Shown here: positions 1 through 11,800 of the stretch, piece after piece
How the letters are laid out: the number at the start of each line of letters is the position of its first letter
How positions within the stretch are numbered: the stretch's first letter is position 1
Assembly: GCF_964355755.1 (NCBI RefSeq)
Contig: NC_092671.1
Coordinates: 19,308,001 to 19,372,000 of the forward strand
From: Antedon mediterranea
Lineage: Eukaryota > Echinodermata > Crinoidea > Comatulida > Antedonidae
Direction: 5' to 3'
DNA: 64,000 nt
Notes under the pieces: model-generated
Seen by the model: the letters and a program-made list of their open reading frames with translations, nothing else
Database searches by the model: none
Told to the model about the DNA's origin: nothing
Position numbers and translations under genes: made by a program

Positions 1-698
1 ACAAATATATTTCAACAAAACATCAACAGAGCGCCGCGCTGTGCAGGGGAGTAGGCCTTCCTATATTCCTATGTTATTATTTTAATTTAACACATACAGT
101 AGATTTTGACACATCAAATTGTAAATTAAATGTTTATTGAATCGGATCCGGTTAAATTATACATTGACGGTAGAAAAGGTTTTATTAATATTACATCTAG
201 CTAGGCCTCTAGGCCTAGTTAGTTAGGCCTAGCTAGCTAGGCCTAACCAAACTTGCATTTATTTAGGCCCATCACCACTAGGCTTACTACTACTAGGCCT
301 TAGGCCTAGTAGTACCAACAAAATACAGCAGCAGAGAAGAGCCAGACAAAGCCCAGCATCTGCCAGCAAAAGTCTAATACTAATAGCTCTCCCTTCCTTA
401 GTTTGATCGATTCGTTTGATCATGATGGAGGTATAATACCTCCATGGTTTGATTTAATGCTGGGTATATGAGAGTGCAGCAGTGGTAGTGGTAAATCCAG
501 GCGGTGAATATTTTACAGTACTTACTTACTGAATTGTAATAAATATTTAAACAACATCCAGCAGTACATGCGATCCCACTACACCTACAGCGTGAGATGG
601 ACAATTCCAATAATAAATAAGAAGTTACAAACAAGGTCGGAATAATTAGTAGATAGGCCTAGACTGCTACTATAGTATAATTCACAATAACAATAACA
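1..698. other. Upstream region of F-box gene, palindromic simple sequence
   Basis: No coding exon is visible here. Positions 197-312 are dense in aggcctag and ctagctag words that can fold on themselves. A perfect 21-base palindrome (atggaggtat, one a, atacctccat) lies at about 425-445. The short minus-strand open frame across 398-634 has no recognisable protein character. The 5' UTR and promoter of the F-box gene probably lie in the last 100-200 bases, but I see no clear TATA box. Confidence 0.5.
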
Positions 699-3382
699 AT
701 GTCAACCAAAATGAAGGAAAAAGACAGACCTTTGATTTCATATAATTCGGAGAATTCTGGTGGTAATGATATTAAAAAATTGTGTAAGAATGCAGAAAAT
801 GATGAAGGAAACATAGCTCTAGATCCCAAAATGATTGAAACTTCAAAAAATGTATTTTTAACCTTACCGGATGAGATAATGATTTTTAATATTCTACCCT
901 TACTGGACTTGATGGAAGTTTGTATCTGTAAAGCGGTGTGTAAGAGATGGAAATGTTTAATACACGCATATTTTTCGCAGTTGAAAGAATTAGATCTTAC
1001 ACCTTGGAGTTACTTAATAGAAGAGGATCATCTGATATCAATAATACGACATACACGATGTCTCAGATATTTAAGGTTAATTATAATCAACAAACCACTA
1101 AGCAACAGTATAAAATTACGTTAAAGTCTGGGGTGTAGCCAAAGAATTTTTATTGATATATTCCAATAATTATCGATCTACAATTTTTCCATATTATTTG
1201 GATTGTGTGTACAATTTTAAATTGTGCAAATCGTTCAATTTGTGCATAACAGTCATTAATACACCTTTTAAAAATATTGCACTTTCTTATCAGTCAGGAT
1301 ATAGTAAGTTCAAAATGCTCGGTAAAATCCCTATTCTTCTCTAACAAATATTATAAATATTTAACCATACATACTCAGGAGGTGATTTCATACTTTTTAG
1401 AATTGGAGCCACTTGAAAATCATTACTAAATGATAATAAGATCATGATTTACTGTAATAAGTCTCTAATATTACTTATAGAACATTAGTTCACATAATTT
1501 CCCTACCTGCCTTTGAAATGTGAAGAGGAAAATAAATGTTTTCTTGGGGGAAATTGCTCTGTATGTATGTATTTTCCCAACTCCATTTCAACCCTGAGCT
1601 TTATAAGTTCAACTCTTGTCAACAAAATTGAATATTGCATGTATAGTAAAGGATTATAAAGGAAAGAAATTTGGATTGGTCCCTCTATAGACCCACATTC
1701 ACTTGCACTATAAATTCCTTAATTGTTTAGATGTTTGCCCTACTCTGATGTAGTTGTACTTTATACTAAAGTTTGGTTCTCCTGCAATGCAATGATGTAA
1801 GTGCATGCAAGTGAGCTTAACAATGACAAATCGATTGATTGTGATTAGTCAAATGCTTGCCTTGCTTTGTATTATCAAATGTACATAGAAAACATTACAT
1901 CAGAGTACGGCAAACATCTGACCAATTAACTTGGCTCTCTGGCGCAAAGCTACTTTGAAGTAATTATTAAATTAGCTTCCTTATTTGCTTTTCTACCAGA
2001 CTAAGTGTATGTTGGAAAGCAGTAACAGAATGTAGTTTGTCTTCAATTGCATCTTCATGTCGAAACCTTGAGGTGTTTGCAGCTAGTAAATGTGGTAAAC
2101 TGACGGACTCAGCAATCACTAAACTGGTGACAAGATGCCATAATATACAAGAATTAGACTTGAGTAGTTGTTATAATGTAAGGTTACTAGAATTACTTAC
2201 TTTAGTTAGTCTTGTATTGTTATTATGTGTTTCATTATCGTTAAACTGAGCATACTGTACATACATTTTGAAAAAAAATTCTTTTAAAAGTGCAGAAATT
2301 CACCTGTTATATACATACAATACATTATATTTATTATTTTCTATGAAATTTAAGAGGAAATATGATCCGTCTAAGCCAAATATAGTCAAATCCTAAGCCA
2401 GACACCCTTAGAATTGTGGTTCAAAATGATTCATTTCTAATACAGTAGTAAAAAAGAATTTGGGATCTTTTGTATCTTATAGATTCCATAAGATATAGTC
2501 TTATTTGACATGATAAGAGTCAACTGTAGTACAGTATAATTCTGAAACATTGCTTTGTCAATAATCTTCTTGTACGTAAAGTATTTTATATCGTGTAATT
2601 TAATTTAATTTTTCAGATTACCGATAATGCTCTTATTGAAATAGCAAGGCACTGCAAGAACATAAAGGAGCTATATTTAAGTAGTATATACAGTGTTACA
2701 GACATTGGTGTGAATGAGTTAGCTAAGCATTCAAAGACACTAGAGGAATTGGATGTTAGCTATTGTTTTACATTAACTAATGATAGTATGTTACAACTGG
2801 CACAGTTGAAACAATTTGGATCTTTGAAATCACTTCGTATAAAAGGATGCTCAAAGGTATGCATGCAATATATTGTCCCCCTCAAAAAGAAATGTGCTAA
2901 ATGTTTTTGTTGAATATGCCATTTTAATGTCGCATAATAGAAATTATTTTGAAAATTTGTTATGGAAGTGATTAACTTGATTAAAAATGCCAAATCTTCA
3001 TCTTCATTTTTCATGTTTTTTGGGAACAATTATTAAGAATGATATATCTACGAACTGAAAATATCTTGTCCAAAAGTCGCCCAATCTTTTTATTTAACAA
3101 AATAATTTATTCAATATATATGAGGACAAGCTTTTCTCTAAGAAAAGGCTTAACAGCAATGAAAATGTCAAACCGACATAAAAGAGAAATGATTTTGGTG
3201 AAATTTCATTCTAAGAAATGAAAATTCTCAAACATATTCACTAAGTTGCTTTGCTGAAATTCATGTTGTGATTATTGTTTACTTAGTATTTGATCATGTG
3301 TATGTTTTCTTTATATTAGGTGTCTGAGGAAACAGCACTAAAGTTAATGCAGACTGGTATTGAAGTGAACAATATGTTCTGA
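699..3382 (+). CDS. F-box and leucine-rich-repeat protein (4 exons, 285 aa)
   Basis: Exons are 699-1075, 2000-2177, 2617-2856 and 3320-3382. Each junction is GT-AG and the phases join cleanly (125 codons plus 2 bases, then 1 base, then phase 0). The stop is TGA at 3380-3382. An F-box lies at about residues 50-90 (LPDEIMIFNILPLLDL, then VCKRWKCLI). It would bind Skp1 and place the protein in an SCF ubiquitin ligase. The rest is a run of LRRs of the cysteine-containing F-box type, with repeated L..L.L..C and LTD..I..L patterns (for example IQELDLSSCYN and LEELDVSYCFTLTNDSM), which would bind the substrate. At 285 aa it is short for an FBXL protein. I do not assign an orthologue. ATG 699 is chosen because an upstream in-frame alternative is not evident and the F-box is complete. 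Family assignment is strong; substrate unknown. Confidence 0.82.
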
Positions 3383-3399
3383 GAGTCATTTTACTTGAA

Positions 3400-3720
3400 T
3401 TGATGATCAATTGCACCAGCGGAAATCAGTCAACTTGACCCGAATTGCCCTCCATACTAGGCTTATTAGGACCAAGCTGACCGCTTAGTTTCTGCCCGCA
3501 AGGCTGTGAGGAACCAACTATGTAGTGGTGCTCTATTTAATCAGTGTTTTATTTGGGCTAGTCGAGTTCAATGCATGCTTGTCACGTTGCATGTTTCCTT
3601 AGGCAAGACACTTGCGCTTGCCTCTCTCTACCCAGGTGTACAAATGGGTACCTGGTTGGGTCAAAGCATCAACTGCGCTGATACTGACTGCATCATCAAA
3701 ATAACTGAGGTAAAAATGTG
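3400..3720 (+). repeat. SINE-like dispersed repeat
   Basis: Immediately 3' of the F-box stop codon, the sequence changes to a more GC-rich stretch. It contains ctaccaggtgt-type core words (acccaggtgtacaaatgggt at about 3631-3650) and a caagacacttgcgcttgcc block. From memory this core is typical of short interspersed repeats in marine animals. No tRNA-like head is convincing. Open frames here are not genes. The family name is not determined. Confidence 0.4.
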
Positions 3721-4112
3721 AGAGCATCATTTGAAAATGTATATATGGAATTTGCTCTATAATGAATAGTTAACTGTAGATTTTAGTTGCCCAAAGAAGT
3801 TCTAGTATGATCAGGCATTAAGAAGAGACATTGAATAATGGTGGTATTATATAGCATGACTTGAAACATAAATGTTATGGTTAATGTCTGTAAGTGTACA
3901 ATTTGTTTAACACAAATTGTTTCCGAAATGAACGCAACACAATAACGTAGGCACAAGACAAGTGATTTTACCAATCACAAGTGACAGTTCGGATGATCCA
4001 TCACATCGTGTTTGGACTAATTGCATCGCTTTAGCTTGTAATTAATTTTTTTTATAATATTCTACTGTCCTTTTGGCAAGTATTCTTAGTAATATTGTAT
4101 ATATATATTCGC

Positions 4113-4740
4113 TTAAAGACACCTTCCCTACGTTTTTTAGATCTATTTTAAGATCACAAACTATATTTAATGTAAAAATAATACTATATGGTCCTATTGC
4201 GATAACTTTTCTCGTCTTTAAATGGTTAAAAATGTGAAAAATAAGTCGATTCTAATAATTATAGCGGCCCGCTATAAATCCCAAAATGCCTTGCACGCGG
4301 ATTGATATTTCTGCTTTTCTTCTGTAATTAACCCACTTTTCGATCAATCGCGAGGCCAAAACAAATGGAAGACTCCTAACTTTTCAGCGAAAATACCAGG
4401 TTTTCCCCAATTTGTGTCAACGGAGTCTGGCAAAAATAGAAAGACAATTAATGCAGCAACTATACAACGTCAGACTAGGTATATAGCTAGCGTACGATGT
4501 TCGTACGTTACCGATGTTTACCAGCTAGGCAAAACAAACAAGTCAAAACTAGGCCTAAAGACACCGTCCACGAGAGGTCAGTCGCCGCGACCTACTTAGT
4601 TAGTGCATTGTTTCTCATTTTTTATCATAATTTACCATAAAACGTACATTTAAGACAAGGAATGACCTGGTTTAATGTTTTTAAAGTAATATTGTATTAT
4701 TTTTACAAAACGTCACAAATTGTAGGGAAGGTGTCTTTAA
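4113..4740. mobile_element. TTAA-flanked MITE with terminal inverted repeats
   Basis: The left end reads TTAA then AGACACCTTCCCTAC (4113-4131). The right end is GTAGGGAAGGTGTCT then TTAA (4722-4740). The 15-base inverted ends are exact, and the TTAA target duplication is the type made by Kolobok and piggyBac superfamilies. The element is 620 bp (4117-4736) and has no transposase, so it is a non-autonomous derivative. A diverged copy of its right third lies at about 25205-25336 in a DHX30 intron. Superfamily cannot be settled from the ends alone. Confidence 0.75.
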
Positions 4741-5223
4741 TTTAAAGACAATACTGTTTTACAAGGTTTTTTGTTAAGTAAAAATACTGTATTTTTAATA
4801 TTTAGGCCCATCTTTTTACTTAAACATTACAAAACATGGAATGTGTTTATTTTTTAAGGAACAGTTAAGTTACAAAAAATAAAAATAAATACAATACATT
4901 GTTGTTGCCAATATCTTAGTATACATTATTATTTCACTACTCAACTTATTAAAAAGTGAATTTTGTAACATAATTAAACTAATATTAAAGAGATTTCATG
5001 TTTGTTTTACAACAAATAAAGCCATTGCTGAACAAAGCATCAAATGAACTCTTTGTATTTGTTGAAGCCAGAAATTATATAGTCACTAATATACAGTATA
5101 ACATCAATGATTAGTCAATACTAATTGTGACTAAGGGATTGCTGTAAATTCTTCATTGTTTTAACAAGAGGGTGTCCCAAAGCGGCAATTCTATTGAAAC
5201 ATTATCTTTCAACCCAAACTAAA

Positions 5224-5376
5224 GCACTGTCTACAATATCAAACAAGTTTGACAAAAAAGTATGATGTGCTCAAATATATTAGTAATATGCCCAAATATG
5301 GTAGTGATATGACATCATTATGCCCATTACATCATATCATTTTTGTCACATAAAGATTGATATTGTAGACAGAACT
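5224..5376. mobile_element. Short MITE, family A copy 1
   Basis: About 150 bp with inverted ends: left ctgtctacaatatcaa near 5227, right ttgatattgtagacag near 5357-5373, each followed inward by gttTGACAAAAA / tttttGTCA. The same organisation recurs at 35233-35385 and 63115-63230, so it is a dispersed family. It lies downstream of the RPE stop codon. Confidence 0.65.
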
Positions 5377-5537
5377 TAATACTTAGTACTGCTCATGTGA
5401 AATGTAGAGCTTTTGTAAGGCGTGCAGTGTTTTGTTGACCTACAGTAGTACATCAAAGTTAAACACTATGGCTTTACCTGTTGTATTAATGGTTTTCATT
5501 ATCAACCTACTGTTGCTTATCAACAGCTTTAAATATT

Positions 5538-8500
5538 TCATCTTTCAAGCTGCGATCGTTGGATCACATCCTGAACACAGTTTCTCATTTGGTTTATGAC
5601 ACGCCTTGGATCATCACTGCCAACGACGGCACTTCCGGAAACTATCATATTTGCACCCGCCTACAAGAAATATAAATATTAATTATGAGGTGTTCTGTTT
5701 AAATGGACAACTGAAGAATTTTCATGAAAGAAGAAAACAGTAAACTAAGGAAAGAGTCATTCAAATCGATTTGAAAACTCGTCTTTTTAACTTTTTTTTT
5801 TCTTAGTTTTCCACTTTTGCTTTCTTTGTTTAGTGCATTGGGACTTTGCATAGTGCGATTTATTCATTTATTATTATTACATGCAATTATTAATGCAGAT
5901 GGGAAAATATCCGCTTTAAATTTGTTTTACCGGGTGACAGGTGGTCACTATTTATTTATGTCCTGCTTGACCTACACATTCAAAATAAGTTCTCAGTTAG
6001 GCCTACATAAAACCTGGTTGAATGTGAATGCAAACTTATATTACCTCAGCAGCTTTGCCTATAGTGGCAGGGCCAATTCCACCATCCACTTCTATATCTA
6101 GCGATCTAAATCTTTCCCGTAATGCTCGCACCTATAAAATATCAAGACAGTACTATATATATATAGGTATTTATTCATAAAAAAACACATAAATAGTACA
6201 AACAGAAGGCAGCCCAACGGCTGAAAAATTCTGCAAACAACGTACAAAGTAAAAATTTAAAAGACTTAACAACAATATAAAATATACAAGTACACAGTAA
6301 ATCAGATCATTAAAAAGCCGTTAAAATTCAATGATGAGAAATTGAATGTTACTATGGCTTAGGTATAGTATTATCAGCTAACTAGAATGAAAATTGTACA
6401 GCATCTTTTCGCCCATAACAGTGAGTGCTTGGATATTGTGTCATCTAAATAGATAAATGTAAGACTAGTACTTTTCATACACAATTAAGAACGGTACTGG
6501 GATATTTCTTAATTCAGGTATAAGCCCACCCCAAACCTTAAATTAATTTTTCATACAGAATTGAAAATTTACTTGTGTGTCTGCCGACAATTTTTTTTGT
6601 AACACCCTCTATGGCTAATTGTATCTCATTTACATACTTATGCATAATACTGTAGTTATTGTTTACTTTTGGAATTATTGTTCATTCCTGATGATGATCA
6701 AATAAAGATCAATATTTGGAGTCATTTTTATACTATGGAATTAGAACAGTGTTTGTATATTTGTTGATCCAGGTATTAGTCCACCACCCACATTGACCCA
6801 TTCCATTTAAAAGGACAGGACTATTTATATGCAAAAGAACAAAAGAGAACATACTAGTGTTGTGTAATATCTCGTATGAAAGGAAGTTAGCTAATCTAAA
6901 ATTCATTCATAAATACTTTATTTCTAACAGTAAACAAGGGATGTAGCACAGGATATCCTCCTAGTTGCAAGCAACGGATAAACTCATTAAACACAAAAAC
7001 AAGTAATCTAATACTAATACTGTAGTAACTTGTGTCATGGTCAAATGATCGAACCAAAGAATCTTCAATAATATGGAATGTTATGTTTATTATTAAGGGA
7101 TCCTACTAAACACATACACTCCACACAATGATATGCAACCGTCCCCTAAATAATCACCTTACTCCTAAATATCTTAACCCTCTTGATTACTCCCTTTGAG
7201 AGTACTAGTGAATTGCGTCATACAGTACTCTAGGTACGTGTGCTACTACAGTATTATGTATACATATAGTAGCATGTAGTTGTGTATTGAGTTTAGTAGG
7301 ACCCAAAGATCTTATATACTAAAGATGTGACACTACCCGCGTTTACGCGTCAAATTATAGTGCGCCCCCTCGCTTAAACAAGTAACAAACTTTTGCGTGA
7401 CGATCGCAGTATTCTTTAGGGATTGAGTATTCGCGCCAAAGTTTGTATGGTTAACAAACAATGAATGAAAAGAGAAAAAGTGGAGGGATGTACTGTGCTG
7501 CAATTAATTGTAAAAGCAATTCAAAGTCCAACCCAGAACTTAAGTTTTACAATTTACCCAAAGACAAGAACAGGTAAATTTATGTAATTAAATAAGTAGC
7601 CTACATCTTAACATATGCTATGTGGGACTAATCTTACTTTACTGTATTCAATTTATACATAATTAATAAACTAGGCTAGGTAGGCCTATTATTAATAATT
7701 ATTATTTAAACGTATGAAATGATTATTATTATCATTATTAGGCTACTACTAGTACATTAGTTATATAACAGTGAAATTACACTAATTTCACTGTTCCCTG
7801 ATTATATTACTTATCCTTTAAAATTTAGTACCCTTAACAAACAATTTTTAAAACTTTCAATTCAAGAAACATTTATTGACCAAATATATATCATTACAAT
7901 TGTTGGCATATAAGTAAAAATTTGGTCGAAAGACTACAAGAAGCCCAATTGGCATGTCGCTGTAGTCTCTCTTTTTACATTATACAAATAATAATAATAA
8001 TAATAATACTTAATATAAACAAATTGTGATCTTGATTATTTCATGCTTTCCGTCTCATGGTTAATATTTGCTTTCTGTCTCATGGTTATTTTATTTCGTT
8101 TAATTTAACTAGCCGTTACATACATTACAGTATATTAACGCATGAAATGATTATTATTATCATTATTAGGCTAGGACATTAGTTATAATAACAGTGAAAT
8201 TACACTATTTGTATTGTTCCCTGGTTATATTACTTATCCGTTGAGTAGCCCTAACAAACAATTTTTAATTGAATCTTATACTTAATATTTATGAAATTCA
8301 ACCGTTAGTTAGTTAGTTAGTGGTTTTAGGTTAGGCTTAAGTATTTGACTTTAGGCCCTAACCAATTTGAAAATCAATTAGCATGCACGTAGACTTCCTA
8401 TAATTACGTAAACGTTAATTATATGATAAAGCAAAAACTCACTAGACAATTATTAATTTACAGGTGTGCAAAATGGGCCCAGAACACACGACGCGCGGAT

Positions 8501-8780
8501 TTGAGAATTTACACCGTAATTGCCAATTGTGCAATATTCATTTCGAAGAATCTCAAATAATGATGGTCACAGGCAGACTAAATCAAGATTGCATTGAGAA
8601 CTTATTTTCTATTGTCAGAAGGAGAGGGGGTCATCGCTATAACCCGATGGCAAATGAATTTAGAGCCTCCCTGAAGGAAGTTATGTTCAACAGGATGTTG
8701 TTCCGTTAGGGAATTCGAATTGCCTAGAAAACACTGATCGACAGTACAGCTAAATGGAATTGATGCAATAATGATGGCCC

Positions 8781-8812
<32 letters not shown>

Positions 8813-11800
8813 ACGCCACAATCGCATCATGTTGTCGATCAAGAAGACAACGATGCCACCACTGACGACGACTGCTGCTTAGAGAAGACTTTGAGATGAC
8901 TCAGCTAAATACTTTAGTATATGTAGCCGGTTACGTCGTCAAGAAAGTAAGTGTAAAGCACAACTGCGATATCTGTAACAGTGCGATGCGAGAAACCAAT
9001 CAAAAACTGGAAGACCCAAAGCAGTTCCTAACACATTTTAAGTCTTATATGCTCATCAACCAGTAAAACGACTTCGGAGGATTAATTATGCCTACTGACA
9101 ATGTAGTCAATGTCCTATCTATCTGTGAAAAGATTTTTGTTTCTAACTTTAACAAATACTTACATACATCAAACATCAGCAGAAAAATAAAGTTAAAAAT
9201 CGCTACCATGTTACATAGGTTTGGTATGAAGTTGAATCTTTGTTCAACAGCAATTGAAACATTGCTAATTGAAATGTACGTAAACCTACGCATATTATAT
9301 GCTGTTAAATTCTTCAGAGACATAATCAGTGATAAGAAGAAGAGTAAAAAATTAATTATAAAGTATCACATTTATGAGGTATGGTAAAGTTGTAGGAGGT
9401 CTGTACGCGCCCCGGTCTGTGCATTATCGGCTAGAAATGATGATCATTACGACGGTCTGGTATGATGATTGAATAATTGTAAATATGATGATTTTATTTC
9501 AATGTTTCTGCATTTTTTATATTTCCTCTGGGTGGCCCGTGCATCATTTCGCAATAGTTATTGAGTTAATTTTAAACTGAGACTACTATAACATAATTAA
9601 TTGTTATCTGAGGTTTTAAATAAATTATAATAATAAATGAATGTCATGGCGAATGATGGGTACATGTATGCCTAGTATGAATTGTCTCAGAATTGACTAT
9701 CATAATCTGTTTCATCATGCCTGTAGGCTTAAGCCTATGATTGTTTATAAATATATTCCGAAAAATTACTGCAATAAAATAGTCGAAGTAGTGATTTTAA
9801 AAAGTGACTTCTTGTTCTTTTTTAATTGTTTATAACACACTATTTGACTAATATATTTTCCTAATCTGCACTGTTTTGCTGCTGGATGAAAAAGAAGAAC
9901 ACATCAAGAACAAAAACGGAATACGATGCGCTTAGTGTTAATACCAGAGGGACCGACTCGGATAAATAAGTAGTTGTGATGTGAGTGATGATTACTCCTA
10001 GATGATGATTTTGAGGATGATGATAAACATTCAATAATAACAACAATATTCAGTAATTAAAACAAATAGAGATATACAAAGTACAGGAAATAAGTCTATC
10101 ATTATAATTTAATCGCACATTACCGCAATTATTGTGATGAAAAAAATTACAAGTTACAATACACAGTAGACATATCTGATCCATAAATCTACTTGTTTGA
10201 GCGAGAGGGCACCCTATAAAATGAGCTCCATGTGTGTTACATAAATTGCACGTAAAATTCCGAGAGTGTCCCATCTTTAGTATATAAGATCTTTGGTAGG
10301 ACCATTATTAAGTATATTACATGAAAGAATTATTTGTTTGCTTAAGGTACTAAGGAATTACATACAAACTTTTTCCTAAGCCAGCCATTACACTTTAACA
10401 TAATGCTGGTACTATATATTATTGTTCATATGACCTTCACAATGTCATGGAATTGCTTATTGGACTGAAACACATGCACTCACCATGAAGGTTTCCTCCA
10501 TGCATAGAGATATTATAATATAATTCCATGTAAATACTATGTGGCTGTTTTTTTTAAACATTATTACAGCATTATTTACCCTTTATTCAGAAAGTTTGTA
10601 ATATTCACTAAAGGCATTGTTTATTACATAATAATATTAACCATGGTTAAAGCCAAAGTTTTTATCATGTATTCGGACACCCAGGAGAATTTTTCCAGGA
10701 GCCTGGTTTTGTTTAGGGGTAGTTTGTGGGGTTTGTAGAGGGGTAGATGTCTCTAGAACCTTCCAAGGGCGTCCAACTTATTGACCCAGACCATCCATTC
10801 TACCACTACAGATCTTTTATATTATATTTTTAACCAGTTTTAGTTGTGGATCATTTCTATTGGCAATCTGGACAATAAAATGGCACATGACGACTCAACA
10901 ATGGAGCAGATTGAAACAGCTGTAATGGTGTTACCTTTGACATCATATCTTCCATAAATTTCTGTCCTCCAAAACCAGGTTCGACTGTCATCACCAGTAT
11001 CATGTCTACGTCCTCAACATACGGCATCACTACATCAACTGATGTACCTGGCTTGATACCAATTCCAACCTGATTAATGATGACAAATAACATTATAAAC
11101 ATATTATAAAAACAGAACTGATTTGGATTTTACGACTAACATACCATAATGCACATTTACATTAACATGTGTACAAAAGGCTTTTTGAAACTACATGATG
11201 GATTCAAATAATAATTTAAAAAAATGTCAATTACAAAAAAATCAGTTTTTTTATTCTATCAATTCTATTCAACAAAAAGTTACATTTTCAATTGAAATTG
11301 ATCAAAAACATAAAATCCTTTATTTTTCAGATTGATACAGCATTTTGAAACTTTACTTTTATAATAGTGGCGCACAATAATGGTGCTTTCACAAAAAGGC
11401 AAACACATCATTACGTACATTTTACTACAAACTATAAGTAACATATAGCTATACAAACAAATGACATAAAAAGCAATGTGTAAAATATTTCATTTAATAA
11501 ATTGAATTGAAAAGATGTACATTAGTAAAGATAAAATATTGTAAACTTTACATGTAATAAAATGTTTTAAATGATTCAATTAATTCATTCAATTGGATAT
11601 TTTAAAAATTTTATTAAAATAAATCCACTACAATAATTAAGAGAATCAGTCATTAAGCTTGCAATGAGTTAAAGCTGAACTGTGTACTAGTATAATACAT
11701 ACTCCAGGTATAAATACACACAATCATGATAGGATTCAATATTTTGACGTTAACTATATCATCATCAGCAACAACACTTGACTCCTAATGACACAGTTTA

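Larger units (their letters stand above)
7461..9387 (+). pseudogene. THAP9-like P-element transposase, internally deleted
   Basis: The first exon (7461-7573) starts [20 protein letters not shown] and gives the front of a C2CH THAP zinc finger. It ends at a GT donor. The acceptor is at 8462-8463, and the next exon continues [13 protein letters not shown], which includes the invariant tryptophan. A frame change near 8505-8515 is then needed to reach [19 protein letters not shown], which supplies the last Cys and His. From there the protein jumps to [20 protein letters not shown] (about 8570-8630), the late region of P transposases, so the catalytic core is missing. Separate frames at 8896-9063 ([10 protein letters not shown] with a CxxC) and 9088-9387 are more of the C-terminus, interrupted by stops. 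The gene is dead as it stands. Confidence 0.85.
7296..10303 (+). mobile_element. P-superfamily DNA transposon with intact termini
   Basis: The element spans 7304-10295 (2992 bp). Its 31-base terminal inverted repeats (7304-7334 and 10265-10295) begin CAAAGATCTTATATACTAAA and differ at one base. An exact 8-bp target duplication GTAGGACC flanks it (7296-7303 and 10296-10303). Subterminal inverted repeats lie at about 7351-7383 and 10191-10223 (core cctcgcttaaacaagt against cctctcgctcaaacaagt). Drosophila P elements also have 31-bp ends, 8-bp target duplications and a length near 2.9 kb. Inside is a THAP exon and a P-type transposase C-terminus, with the central part missing. It lies in intron 5 of RPE, antisense to that gene. 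Confidence 0.93.

Noticed and set aside
8464-8709. Separate 81-residue gene starting MCKMGPE
   Set aside because: It is the frame-shifted reading of a THAP/P-transposase exon: splicing at 8463 gives [12 protein letters not shown] in another frame.
10857-11102. Independent 81-residue minus-strand protein
   Set aside because: It is RPE exon 5 read through into both introns.
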